Part shown: positions 9,734-19,953 of the stretch, one piece after another | How the letters are laid out: the number at the start of each line of letters is the position of its first letter | How positions within the stretch are numbered: position 1 is the first letter of the stretch | Assembly (NCBI GenBank): GCA_002869315.1 | Contig: PKTD01000167.1 | Coordinates: forward strand, 1-43,553 | Source: Marinilabiliales bacterium | GTDB lineage: Bacteria; Bacteroidota; Bacteroidia; Bacteroidales; F082 | Direction: 5' to 3' | DNA length: 43,553 nt | The notes under the pieces: model-generated | Told to the model about the DNA's origin: nothing | The model's database searches: none | The model's input: the letters and a program-made list of their open reading frames with translations, nothing else | Translations under genes and position numbers: made by a program

Positions 9734-10462
9734 ATGAAGAAAATAACGATTTTTTTTACAACAATTTTGATTTTTGCTTTGCTGGGTTCTTGCAGCAGTT
9801 CGAAACTAACAACTGAAACTATTGTTTATAAAGACAATAAAGCCGGTCATAACCTCAGTATTGAATTAATAAAAGGTGAGGCTTTCAACAATCCCACTTA
9901 CGTTATGTGGATGGAAGATATGGATGGTAATTTCCTAAAAACCATATTTATAACTAAATCTTATGCAACAGGAATTTATGGCCATAAAATGACATCAGAC
10001 TCTACATGGTCGAATGAAGAAGGAGAATCCATTCAGGCAGCCGCCTTACCATACTGGACTCATAAGAAAGGTTTAATTGATGGTAAACATCTAATACCTA
10101 CACCAAAACATCCTTATGTAGATGCTTATGCCGGGGCAACACCGAAATCTGATTTTATTTTCCAAACTGATGATAGTTCTATGGAAAAGCCTTACAGAAT
10201 ATTGTTGGAGGTAAATCAGCCATGGGACTTTAATAAATATTGGACAAATAGCAAATATATCGATAACCTGCAGTACAAACGATCGGCCCAGCCTAGTGTA
10301 ATATACTCAGTTACAGTAAATACAGATGAAAGCGAATACTTTCTAAACCCCATAGGTCATGGTGATCCTATAGGTGAAAACGGCAAACTGTATACTAACT
10401 TATCAAATCTGACTACTTCGAAAGAGATTTTTAAAAGTATTAAACTGAATTACTCAAAATAA
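9734..10462 (+). CDS. Exported lipoprotein of unknown function, possibly DUF2271-like
   Basis: Lipobox ALLGSC; YVMWMEDMDGNFLKTIFITKSYATG resembles DUF2271-type proteins (weak, by eye). Confidence 0.65.
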   Translation: MKKITIFFTTILIFALLGSCSSSKLTTETIVYKDNKAGHNLSIELIKGEAFNNPTYVMWMEDMDGNFLKTIFITKSYATGIYGHKMTSDSTWSNEEGESIQAAALPYWTHKKGLIDGKHLIPTPKHPYVDAYAGATPKSDFIFQTDDSSMEKPYRILLEVNQPWDFNKYWTNSKYIDNLQYKRSAQPSVIYSVTVNTDESEYFLNPIGHGDPIGENGKLYTNLSNLTTSKEIFKSIKLNYSK

Positions 10463-10472
10463 AACTGAAAAC

Positions 10473-12857
10473 ATGAATTATCTAAAAAATATAATACTGA
10501 TATTATCCTTACTACTATTTACTATAGCAGCAAAAGCGCAAAATGCTGAACTGCATGGGAGAATTTTTGATGCGGTAAACAATGAGCCCATTGCCTTTGC
10601 AAATATCATAGTGGATGGTACCCAAATTGGAACAACCAGTGAGTTCGAAGGTAATTTTATAATTACAGGCCTGAAACCGGGATTCGTCAAGTTAAGAGCA
10701 TCCTATGTGGGATATAAGACAAAAGTAAGTTCCGATATAATAGTTAGTAATACTAATATTCCTTACATAGAACTTGCCATGGAACCCAGCGAACAACTTC
10801 TTAAAGAGGTTGTAATCACTGTAGATCCTTTTGAGAAAAAGCAAGAGGCTCCGCTTTCAATGCAAAGCATTGGGGTAAAGGAAATTGAGAGCAACCCTGG
10901 TAGTAACAGAGATATCTCCAGAGTAATACAATCGTTCCCCGGAGTTGGTTCTACACCTGCTTTCAGAAATGATGTAATTAGTAGAGGTGGTGGCCCCAGT
11001 GAAAATAGATTTTTTATGGATGGTATAGAAATCCCTGTCCTCAACCACTTTGCAACTCAGGGCGCTTCAGGAGGACCAGTAGGCATAATCAATGCTGACT
11101 TTATCGAGAATGTGGACTTCTATTCCGGATCATTCCCTGCTAATAAGTATAATGCTCTTAGCGGAATTTTAGATTTTAGACAAAAAGAAGGTAGTAAGGA
11201 TAAGACAAATATACAGGCAACCCTCGGCGCAAGTGAAATTGCCCTTACATTGGATGGTCCAATTGGTAAAAAAACATCTTATATATTTTCCATTAGAAGG
11301 TCTTATTTGCAATTTCTATTCTCGGCAATAGGACTTCCATTCCTTCCAACTTATAACGACTATCAGTTAAAATTAAAGACTAATTTCAATAAGAAAAATC
11401 AATTAACAATTATAAGTATTGGGTCTCTGGATCAGTTAACTCTTAATACTGGCATAAAGGATCCCGATGAATCGCAGGAATACATTTTAGCGCAGATACC
11501 AGTGAATAATCAATGGAGTTATACCTTTGGAGTAAACTACAAAAACTTCTTTAAAAACGGTTTTCATACTTTCGTATTTAGTCGTAATATGCTGAATAAC
11601 AGCTTCTACAAATATCCTGATAATGATGATAGCAAGCCAAAGACTTTCGACTATTTATCAACTGAGGCTGAAAACAAATTAAGATATGAATTATCAATGC
11701 GAAAAAATGGTTTTAAATATATCTTTACAGGAAACCTTGAATATGCCGACTATTATAATAAAACCTATCAGCAACTATATTTAAACGATAGTTTGATAGA
11801 TTTTAATTATACTACTTCATTCAATATGGTAAAATATGGTGCCTCTGCTCAGGTAAGTAAGAAAATTCTTAATAATAACCTTTTGGTGTCAGCCGGTCTT
11901 CGTTTCGATGGTAATAATTATAATTCAAATACATCCAACCCATTGAATCAACTATCACCAAGAGTTTCCTTAAGTTATTCTTTAACAGAAAAAGACATAA
12001 TAAATTTTGGTGTAGGAAGGTATTTTCAACAGGCTGCCTATACTACTCTGGGATTTAGAAATAATGCAGGTGATTTGGTCAACAAAGACGGAAAAGGATT
12101 TATTGGTGTAAACCATATTAACCTTGGTTATGAACATAGATTTTCAGAGGCCATCCTACTTTCTGCAGAAGGTTTTTATAAAGATTATTTCCAATATCCA
12201 ATCGATTTGATAAATGGTGTCAGCCTGGCAAATCAGGGTGCAGAATACAGCAGTGTAGCCGGTGCGGCCCCGGTAAGTTTTACTGGTAAAGGAAGGGCTG
12301 TTGGATTCGAGCTATTGAGTAGAATTAACCTCAAATCATTTAACTTTCTGGGATCTTATACTTTCGTTAGAAGTTTATTTACAGACCTTAAAGGTGATTA
12401 TATACCGTCTTCATGGGACAGCAGGCACCTGCTAACCCTAACAGGTACAAAGAGTTTCGATAAAAACTGGAGAGTAGGTTTCAAATGGAGATTTGTAGGT
12501 GGCCTGCCATATACTCCATACGATTTGGAGACTTCTGCTAATATTGAAGCATGGAATGCAAGAGGTCAGGCTTACTTTGATTTCTCTGAACTCAATACAT
12601 TACGTTTTGAAGCATTCCACCAATTAGACCTAAGGGTTGATAAGAATTTCTTTTTCGATAAATGGGCTTTGATGGTATATATTGATATTCAAAACGTATA
12701 TAATTTTCAAAACAGAGGCCAGGATTATATTATCAGAGAGAAAAATCCGGATGGAAGTTTTAAAACCACCAATAACGGCCAGGATTATGTACTCAAAAGT
12801 GTAGAAAATTTTTCAGGAACAGTACTACCTACATTGGGTATTATGATAAAATTATAA
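10473..12857 (+). CDS. TonB-dependent receptor with N-terminal carboxypeptidase-regulatory-like domain
   Basis: Signal peptide; LHGRIFDAVNNEPIAFANIIVDGTQIGTTSEFEGNFIITGL; plug domain (SRVIQSFPGVGSTPAFRNDVISRGGGPSENRFFMDGIEI); long beta-barrel. Confidence 0.93.
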   Translation: MNYLKNIILILSLLLFTIAAKAQNAELHGRIFDAVNNEPIAFANIIVDGTQIGTTSEFEGNFIITGLKPGFVKLRASYVGYKTKVSSDIIVSNTNIPYIELAMEPSEQLLKEVVITVDPFEKKQEAPLSMQSIGVKEIESNPGSNRDISRVIQSFPGVGSTPAFRNDVISRGGGPSENRFFMDGIEIPVLNHFATQGASGGPVGIINADFIENVDFYSGSFPANKYNALSGILDFRQKEGSKDKTNIQATLGASEIALTLDGPIGKKTSYIFSIRRSYLQFLFSAIGLPFLPTYNDYQLKLKTNFNKKNQLTIISIGSLDQLTLNTGIKDPDESQEYILAQIPVNNQWSYTFGVNYKNFFKNGFHTFVFSRNMLNNSFYKYPDNDDSKPKTFDYLSTEAENKLRYELSMRKNGFKYIFTGNLEYADYYNKTYQQLYLNDSLIDFNYTTSFNMVKYGASAQVSKKILNNNLLVSAGLRFDGNNYNSNTSNPLNQLSPRVSLSYSLTEKDIINFGVGRYFQQAAYTTLGFRNNAGDLVNKDGKGFIGVNHINLGYEHRFSEAILLSAEGFYKDYFQYPIDLINGVSLANQGAEYSSVAGAAPVSFTGKGRAVGFELLSRINLKSFNFLGSYTFVRSLFTDLKGDYIPSSWDSRHLLTLTGTKSFDKNWRVGFKWRFVGGLPYTPYDLETSANIEAWNARGQAYFDFSELNTLRFEAFHQLDLRVDKNFFFDKWALMVYIDIQNVYNFQNRGQDYIIREKNPDGSFKTTNNGQDYVLKSVENFSGTVLPTLGIMIKL

Positions 12858-12964
12858 CACTCCCTGAGATTTTGATAATTTATTGTTAAATTAAATTTGT
12901 TCTTCGACAAACTTATTAAATACTTAACTTTGCCGTTCCATTCTCTTAAAATCATAACTAATTT

Positions 12965-13717
12965 ATGGAACGCCATTTATTGTCGAAATCAACATTTATA
13001 AGAAGCAATCAGTGTTTAAAGTCACTGTATCTGAATAAAAAAAGACCGTTCTTGCGTGACAAACTTAGTCCGCAACAGAGAGCAAAATTTCAGAGAGGTC
13101 ACAAAATTGGAGAGTTGGCACAACAACTATTCCCTGGCGGAATAGATATGAGGCCTAAATCTCCTTCTCAATATCAGAAGAGGGTTCTTGAAGTAAAGCA
13201 TCTGATTGATACTAACTCACAAAACATAATTTATGAAGCAAGTTTTCAGTATGACCAACTACTTGCAATACTGGATATACTTGTTAAAGTAGGTGATGAA
13301 TGGATAGCTTATGAAGTTAAAAGTTCATTAGGCATTTACGATACATATATTTTGGATTCTGCGTTTCAATACTATATTATTACTAATTCAGGAATAAATC
13401 TTAAGGATTTTAAACTTATTCATATCGATCCCGATTATGAATTTGAAGGACAACCAGAAATTGGCAAACTTTTTAAAGAAGTAAGTGTTCTGGATGAGGT
13501 TTTAAAACTTCAGGACTATATAAAAGAGCAGTCACTAAGGGCGAAAGAGACATTAAAACTTGAAAAATCTCCTAATATAGAACCAGGAGAGCAATGTACA
13601 AATCCTTATCCCTGCGACTTCATTGGTCACTGCTGGAAGAAATATCCTCCTGAAGAAAGACCACAAATAGAATATAAGAACGAAGATTTTTACAATTTTC
13701 TCAATAAAATAAAGTAA
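12965..13717 (+). CDS. PD-(D/E)XK nuclease-like protein with Cas4/DUF2779-type Fe-S cysteines
   Basis: SNQCLKSLYL N-terminal Cys; ILDIL...EWIAYEVKSS (D...ExK); AFQYYIITNSGI (QxxxY); C-terminal EQCTNPYPCDFIGHCW Cys cluster. Confidence 0.7.
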   Translation: MERHLLSKSTFIRSNQCLKSLYLNKKRPFLRDKLSPQQRAKFQRGHKIGELAQQLFPGGIDMRPKSPSQYQKRVLEVKHLIDTNSQNIIYEASFQYDQLLAILDILVKVGDEWIAYEVKSSLGIYDTYILDSAFQYYIITNSGINLKDFKLIHIDPDYEFEGQPEIGKLFKEVSVLDEVLKLQDYIKEQSLRAKETLKLEKSPNIEPGEQCTNPYPCDFIGHCWKKYPPEERPQIEYKNEDFYNFLNKIK

Positions 13718-13811
13718 GATTCCTAACTATGTCAATTAAGGGGCATAAGGTAATCTGAAAAAATTTATCAACAATACAAATTCAACTAAGGCATATTATT
13801 ATTTTTGATGC

Positions 13812-15329
13812 ATGGAAGAGACAAAAAAGAAAAGACAAAAACCTACTGAGGGGATAGCCAATAAAGGTGTTTCGCAGCAGTTTTTGGAACATGGAAAAAT
13901 ACCACCCCAAGCAGTAGATCTTGAGGAAGCAGTGCTCGGAGCCCTTATGCTGGAGAAGGACGCCGTATCGGCTGTAATTGATATTTTAACTACCAAAGTT
14001 TTTTATAAGGATGCACATCAAAGGATTTTTAAAGCCATATCCAGTTTGTTTGGACGCTCAGAACCAATTGATATACTAACAGTTACCAATGAACTAAAAA
14101 GTACGGGTGAACTGGAAATGGTAGGCGGACCATATTATATAACAATGTTAACTTCCCGCGTTGCCTCAGCAGCTAATATTGAATATCACGCAAGGATTAT
14201 TCAGCAAAAACACATACAGCGCGATTTAATTTCTATCTCTTCCGAAATAATTAAAGATGCCTATGAAGATACTACTGATGTATTTTCACTTTTGGATAAA
14301 GCTGAGCAGAATTTGTTTTCTGTTTCAGAAACTAATCTGAGACGAAACTTTGAGGATATGCCTTCATTGGTGCGTCAGGCAATTGAAGATATAGAGAGTG
14401 CAAAAAACTCGGATTCTCATTTCCGTGGTGTCCCCAGTGGTTATGTTGATATGGACAGAATTACTTCAGGATGGCAAAAGTCGGATTTAATTATTTTGGC
14501 TGCAAGACCGTCAATGGGTAAAACTGCATTTGCACTATCCATGGCTCGTAATATGGCAGTGGATTTTGATAAACCTATAGCATTTTTCTCTCTTGAGATG
14601 TCGGCAGTTCAATTGGTAACAAGGCTTATCTCTGCTGAATCGGAATTAACTTCTGATAAATTAAAGAAGGGAGAACTTGCCGATCACGAATGGGAGCAAT
14701 TAAATGCTAAAATTCGTAAACTAAGTGAAGCAAAAATATTCATCGATGATACCCCTGCCCTATCAATATTTGAACTTAGAGCAAAATGCCGTCGTTTAAA
14801 ACAACAGCACGACATACAAATGGTATTTATCGATTATCTGCAACTTATGACTGCCGGCGGCGATAATAAAGGTAATCGCGAGCAGGAAATATCTCAAATT
14901 TCAAGATCATTAAAAGCATTGGCAAAGGAATTAAATGTTCCAGTACTCGCATTATCACAGTTAAGCCGTGCCGTGGAAACAAGACCTGGTCAAAGTAAAA
15001 GACCAATATTATCTGACCTGAGGGAGTCGGGAGCAATTGAGCAGGATGCCGACCTTGTGCTCTTTATTTATCGTGCAGAGTATTACAAAATTGATGAATT
15101 TGAAGATGGAACACCAACAACAGGTGTATCTGAAATTATTATTGCAAAACATCGTAATGGTGCTGTGGGTGATATAAAACTTAGGTTTATTGATAAATTT
15201 GCACGCTTCGAAGATTATATCCAGGGTGGTAATACCAGTTTCTCAACCGGAGATGTTCAGGCAGGATTTATTACAAAACAATCTAAAATGGATGATTATC
15301 GAGATTTAGGTGATGATACCCCATTTTAA
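13812..15329 (+). CDS. dnaB: Replicative DNA helicase DnaB (no intein)
   Basis: IPPQAVDLEEAVLGALMLEKDAV; Walker A ARPSMGKTAFALS; FFSLEMSAVQL; MVFIDYLQLM; continuous frame. Confidence 0.97.
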   Translation: MEETKKKRQKPTEGIANKGVSQQFLEHGKIPPQAVDLEEAVLGALMLEKDAVSAVIDILTTKVFYKDAHQRIFKAISSLFGRSEPIDILTVTNELKSTGELEMVGGPYYITMLTSRVASAANIEYHARIIQQKHIQRDLISISSEIIKDAYEDTTDVFSLLDKAEQNLFSVSETNLRRNFEDMPSLVRQAIEDIESAKNSDSHFRGVPSGYVDMDRITSGWQKSDLIILAARPSMGKTAFALSMARNMAVDFDKPIAFFSLEMSAVQLVTRLISAESELTSDKLKKGELADHEWEQLNAKIRKLSEAKIFIDDTPALSIFELRAKCRRLKQQHDIQMVFIDYLQLMTAGGDNKGNREQEISQISRSLKALAKELNVPVLALSQLSRAVETRPGQSKRPILSDLRESGAIEQDADLVLFIYRAEYYKIDEFEDGTPTTGVSEIIIAKHRNGAVGDIKLRFIDKFARFEDYIQGGNTSFSTGDVQAGFITKQSKMDDYRDLGDDTPF

Positions 15330-15377
15330 AATTTGAATTTACTTATCAAAAGAATATAAAAACTAACAATTATTAAT

Positions 15378-16220
15378 ATGAAATCTTTCAAAAAATTGGC
15401 CTTTGTAGCAGCCTTGATAATGCTACCTATTTTCTTAACAACAACTTTTGCTCAGAAAAAAGTTATGTTAAAATACAACCTCAAAGAGGGATCAACATAT
15501 AAAAATTTAACTAAAGTTGATCAGGAAATAGGATTTGAAGCCAACGGTCAGACAATGAGTCTGAATCAAGTAATTTTAATGAAAACCTCCATTACTGCTG
15601 AAGATGCTGAGAATAGTAATATCAGGCTAAACACAAAATTAGATGCCATGAGAATGGAACAGAGTATTTTTGGTATGGATATTATTTATGACTCTGAAAT
15701 TGATAGTACTAAAAAAGACCCAATGGTACAAAAAGTTGCCGAATCACTCGATAAACTTATTGGCTCTACATATGGTGTTATTATTGATGAACAAGGCAAT
15801 ATTATAGAATACGATATGGGAGATTTTGGCTCCAATAGCGATATAACCAACAATCTTACCTCAGGAAATAGTTACGCAAATTTTCCTGATAAAAAAGTTG
15901 CTGTTGGTGATTCATGGGAGGCAGATATTACTCCACTGAAAGACAGCGATATGAGTTATCACACCAAGTATACTGTTGTTAAAATCAAGAAAAAAGAGGT
16001 TACCCTTGCTGTGGAAACAAAAATTAGCGGTAACAAATTGAATAATATGGATTCAAAAATTGAAGGTTCAATTACTGGTGAGATGTTAGTAGATCCTAAA
16101 ACAGGATGGACAATTTCTTCAGATATGGATATGGAAATGACTATGGAACTTGATCAGCAGGGAACAAAATTCCCTGCCACAATTAGTGGTACTGTAACTG
16201 TAGAACCAATTAAGGAATAG
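15378..16220 (+). CDS. Exported protein, DUF6263-like
   Basis: Signal peptide; KVMLKYNLKEGSTYKNLTKVDQEI and repeated beta-strand pattern. Family assignment by eye. Confidence 0.6.
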   Translation: MKSFKKLAFVAALIMLPIFLTTTFAQKKVMLKYNLKEGSTYKNLTKVDQEIGFEANGQTMSLNQVILMKTSITAEDAENSNIRLNTKLDAMRMEQSIFGMDIIYDSEIDSTKKDPMVQKVAESLDKLIGSTYGVIIDEQGNIIEYDMGDFGSNSDITNNLTSGNSYANFPDKKVAVGDSWEADITPLKDSDMSYHTKYTVVKIKKKEVTLAVETKISGNKLNNMDSKIEGSITGEMLVDPKTGWTISSDMDMEMTMELDQQGTKFPATISGTVTVEPIKE

Positions 16221-16226
16221 ATAAAT

Positions 16227-17525
16227 TTGAAGAAAAAAACCATCAATATCATAAGTTTAGGTTGCAGTAAAAATCTTGTGGATTCAGAGGTTTTAATGCG
16301 CCAACTAGGTGATAATTATATCGTTAGCCACAACCTCAATACTGAAGCAGACATACAGGTAGTTAACACCTGTGGCTTTATAGGCGATGCCAAAGAAGAG
16401 TCGGTAGATACCATTTTGCAACTCACTAAAGCAAAAAGCAATGGTCTTACTAAAAAGGTTTTTGTTACTGGCTGCCTTTCTCAACGATATAAAAATGATC
16501 TAAAAAAAGAAATCCCTGATGTTGATGGTTTTTTTGGCGTTAATGATTTGCCAGAAATCTTAAAGTCGCTGGAAGTAGATTATAAGGAGGAGTTAATAGG
16601 AGAAAGGAAAATAACTACACCATCTCACTTTGCTTATTTAAAAATTTCAGAGGGCTGCGACAGAGATTGTAGTTATTGCGCAATTCCACTCATAAGAGGA
16701 AAACACAAATCCAAACCAATTGAAGAATTAGTTAAGGAAGCACAGTTTCTTGCCTCAAATGGTGTAAAAGAGTTGATACTAATTGCTCAGGATTTAACTT
16801 ACTATGGAATTGACATTTATAGAAAAAGAAAAATAACTGAACTGGTTAATAAATTATCAGAAGTAAAGGGCATAGAATGGATAAGGCTACACTATGCGTA
16901 TCCTGCAGCCTTTCCTTTAGACCTCATTGACGAAATAAACGATAATCCAAAAGTTTGTAATTACCTGGATATTCCTTTGCAACATATTAATAATCGTATT
17001 CTTAAATCAATGAAAAGAGCACATGACAAGGATACTACCATTAATTTAGTTGAAAAATTCCGACAAAAATTAACTAACGCTAGTCTGAGAACCACTTTTA
17101 TTGTTGGATATCCGGGCGAAACAGATGAAGAGTTTGAGGAATTATATCAATTTGTTGAAAAATATAAATTTGATAGAATGGGGGTCTTTCAATATTCTGA
17201 AGAGGAAGATACTTCAGCTTTTGATTTGAAGGATGACGTAGACCCACAAACCAAGCAAGACATAGCAGATAAACTAATGATGCTGCAACAACAATTATCT
17301 CTTGAAAGGAATAAGGAAAAAGTAGGTTTAACATTAAAAGTTATTATTGACCGTAAAGAAGATCCATATTATATTGGAAGAACAGAATTTGATTCTCCGG
17401 AAGTAGATAATGAAGTCCTTATAAATATTGAAAACGAAGATTTAAAGCTAGGTGAGTTCTATAATGTGGAGATAACAAAAGCCGACTTCTTTGATTTATA
17501 TGGAAAAATTAGTCCGGAAAATTAA
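16227..17525 (+). CDS. rimO: Ribosomal protein S12 methylthiotransferase RimO (TTG start)
   Basis: INIISLGCSKNLVDSEVLMRQL; radical SAM CDRDCSYCAIPLIRGKHKSKP; C-terminal TRAM. Confidence 0.95.
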   Translation: MKKKTINIISLGCSKNLVDSEVLMRQLGDNYIVSHNLNTEADIQVVNTCGFIGDAKEESVDTILQLTKAKSNGLTKKVFVTGCLSQRYKNDLKKEIPDVDGFFGVNDLPEILKSLEVDYKEELIGERKITTPSHFAYLKISEGCDRDCSYCAIPLIRGKHKSKPIEELVKEAQFLASNGVKELILIAQDLTYYGIDIYRKRKITELVNKLSEVKGIEWIRLHYAYPAAFPLDLIDEINDNPKVCNYLDIPLQHINNRILKSMKRAHDKDTTINLVEKFRQKLTNASLRTTFIVGYPGETDEEFEELYQFVEKYKFDRMGVFQYSEEEDTSAFDLKDDVDPQTKQDIADKLMMLQQQLSLERNKEKVGLTLKVIIDRKEDPYYIGRTEFDSPEVDNEVLINIENEDLKLGEFYNVEITKADFFDLYGKISPEN

Positions 17526-17728
17526 ATATACATTTTCGGAGATTTCATATTGAAAAATAACCATTTCTGAAACATTTAAACCTGGGAATACCTATATAAA
17601 AATCTACATATATTATTACTTTCTCTTTATCAATAAATTATATTTATTGGCATGCCGATTGATAGGACAATGCTATTACATTCCCCATAAGGAACAATTG
17701 TAATTGAAAAATTTGGTTTTGGTTGATT

Positions 17729-17768
17729 CAGGTCGGTTGTGAGATTTTCTCCCCGACCTGTTTTTTTT
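17729..17768 (+). terminator. Strong intrinsic terminator hairpin in the rimO downstream intergenic region
   Basis: CAGGTCGG...GAGAtttTCTC...CCGACCTG followed by TTTTTTTT. Confidence 0.75.
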
Positions 17769-17994
17769 AGCCCGGATTTTAAAATATTGAATTGCATTCG
17801 ATTAAATAAACTAATGGGAATTCTAAACCTTAAGTAAACAGGATGTTTTAAATAGTTGATTAAGTTTAGATCAGAAAAATATTGTGATCTTGGATTCTCT
17901 ACAACATCAGCCAAAATAATTATCACCACCTCTCCTCATTTATTTTAATTTTGCATGTTATATAAAACAACATCTTAATTCAAAAATTAAAAAG

Positions 17995-18720
17995 ATGATA
18001 AAAAATCTAATTATACTGATATTTATTTTACAAAGTCCATTTATATTGAGTAGCCAGAATATCAGCAACATTTTACCTGATACCATTGAGAGTGGTTATT
18101 ATGAAACTGAATATGGCTCTTTAAAAATTACAGGTTGGTTTAAAGATTTCCAGTTAGATGGAGAATGGTGCACTTTCTTCGAAAACGGACAGTTACATGT
18201 TTTAGAACAATATAAAGAAGACAAGAAGCATGGTATGTACATTAAAATAAGTAAAAGAGGCTATATAGTAGAGCAAATCAATTATAAGGATGGAGTATTA
18301 AACGGCAAGAAATTACTTTTTAATGCAGGTGGCAGAATGCAGTTGGCAGAGAATTACAAAATGGGAACTCTTGATGGAGAGAGAAAAGTATATTATGAAA
18401 ACGGGAAACTTCAGGAAGAATCTAACTATAAAAACGGATATAAAAATGGAAAAGCTATATGGTATAACCAAACTGCCAATGCAATTGCAGTATACAATTA
18501 TGTAGACGGCGATTTTGATGGCCGTCAAGAAGCTTTTTATCCGAACGGAAATTATAAAAGTTATAAAACTTATAAAATGAACATTGCCGACGGACCTTTT
18601 AAAGAATTCTTCTCCAATGGTAATATAAAAATCTCCGGTAACTATAAAAATGGTGATAAAAATGGGAAATGGATTACTTATGATGTAAAAGGCAATGTTG
18701 TGAGTGAAGAAAATTACTAA
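17995..18720 (+). CDS. Exported MORN-repeat / YwqK-like protein
   Basis: Signal peptide plus repeated [NY]KNGxxNGKW/xYYENGKLQEE units. Confidence 0.82.
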   Translation: MIKNLIILIFILQSPFILSSQNISNILPDTIESGYYETEYGSLKITGWFKDFQLDGEWCTFFENGQLHVLEQYKEDKKHGMYIKISKRGYIVEQINYKDGVLNGKKLLFNAGGRMQLAENYKMGTLDGERKVYYENGKLQEESNYKNGYKNGKAIWYNQTANAIAVYNYVDGDFDGRQEAFYPNGNYKSYKTYKMNIADGPFKEFFSNGNIKISGNYKNGDKNGKWITYDVKGNVVSEENY

Positions 18721-18761
18721 AACAAAACCAAATACCTGAATATCAATTAATCAAACTCCTT

Positions 18762-19238
18762 ATGAGAAAAATATCAAACCCATATAATAAACTGGAAGGC
18801 CACTATTGTTTTGCTTGTTCCGATAAGAATCAGTTGGGCTTAAAAATGGAGTTTTATGAAGATGGAGAGTATGTAATTTCAAAATGGAAAGCAGAAAATC
18901 ACTATCAGGGATTTCATAATATCTTGCACGGTGGAATACAGGCAACACTGATGGATGAACTTGCTGCCTGGTTTGTGCAAATAAAAATGAAAACTTCAGG
19001 AGTAACAAGTTCCATGAACACCAAATACATTCATCCCGTAAATGCTGATGAGCAAATTTTGTTGAGGGCCAGTTTACAATCCCAGCGTAAAAATATAGTT
19101 GAAGTCAAGGTTGAATTAATTGTTGGAAAAGAAACTGTTTGTACTCAAAGCGATATTACATATTATACTTTCCCTCAGGAAATTGCTAAAAAGAAGTTTT
19201 ATTATCCGGAATACAAGGAGTTTTTTGAGAATGATTAA
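18762..19238 (+). CDS. PaaI-type hotdog-fold thioesterase
   Basis: CFACSDKNQLGLKMEF; HNILHGGIQATLMDELAAWF; 158 aa. Confidence 0.85.
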   Translation: MRKISNPYNKLEGHYCFACSDKNQLGLKMEFYEDGEYVISKWKAENHYQGFHNILHGGIQATLMDELAAWFVQIKMKTSGVTSSMNTKYIHPVNADEQILLRASLQSQRKNIVEVKVELIVGKETVCTQSDITYYTFPQEIAKKKFYYPEYKEFFEND

Positions 19239-19336
19239 GTTCAGAGTACAAATAAATTTGCGCGGTGGACTCCAAAGTTTAAAATTCCTATTTTGCTAAT
19301 AATCCTATACTCCATTTAAAGAAATCTAGAGGAATA

Positions 19337-19705
19337 TTAATTATCAAGTTGAATTTTCTTAGGTTTTCCATCTTCATCAATATGCACAAATAGCATCTTT
19401 GTTGAACATACTACAGATTCCATATTTTCATCAACGCAATTTCGTCTGGCTTCTAAATGAAGTGAAATAGACGTGTTTCCAATCTTATCCAGTTTGCCAT
19501 AAATACGTATTTGCTCCTTTACTTTTACTGGGCGCAAAAATAAAACTTCATCGATTTTCAGAGTAATCACATTTGTAGATTTGCATACCTGAGAAGCCAT
19601 AATACCACCAGCCTCATCCAGCCACGAAAGCATTCTGCCTCCGAACAAATTATCGTTTACTCCAATGTCGCTTGTTTTACAAATATTAGTTGATATCAGT
19701 TGCAT
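19337..19705 (-). CDS. Acyl-CoA thioesterase, YciA-like hotdog fold
   Basis: DNLFGGRMLSWLDEAGGIMASQVCKSTNVITLKIDEVLFLRPVKVKEQIRIYGKL. Confidence 0.85.
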   Translation of the reverse strand: MQLISTNICKTSDIGVNDNLFGGRMLSWLDEAGGIMASQVCKSTNVITLKIDEVLFLRPVKVKEQIRIYGKLDKIGNTSISLHLEARRNCVDENMESVVCSTKMLFVHIDEDGKPKKIQLDN

Positions 19706-19907
19706 ATTTCAAAACTTTAGTAATAAAAATCTAAGTATCCTTTAACTATTCAAGAAGAGATTATCACCTCCTTTTTCCTAATCAATTACATAGCGAATTT
19801 AAGATAAAAAATCATTTTAAAATTTTAGATAATATTTACAAAATATAATTATAGGAAATATTATTAATAATTACTGTTATTTATTAAACACACATGCAAA
19901 TATTTAC

Positions 19908-19916
19908 TAATTTTGC
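19908..19916 (+). promoter_or_regulatory. Candidate Bacteroidetes -7 element upstream of pruA
   Basis: TAATTTTGC matches TAnnTTTGY, 37 nt upstream of ATG. Confidence 0.45.
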
Positions 19917-19953
19917 CGCCTAATTTTTCGAACATTAATAAATTATTTAGATT

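Noticed and set aside
13812-15329. Intein in dnaB
   Set aside because: Continuous 505-aa DnaB with Walker A and DYLQLM motifs uninterrupted.
17630-17929. Minus-strand 99-aa ORF in the rimO-MORN intergenic region
   Set aside because: No recognisable domain or signal peptide, and it spans the strong plus-strand terminator; most likely non-coding.
17995-18720. Toxin-antitoxin system suggested by the YwqK antitoxin label often given to MORN proteins
   Set aside because: The protein has a signal peptide and no adjacent toxin-like gene.
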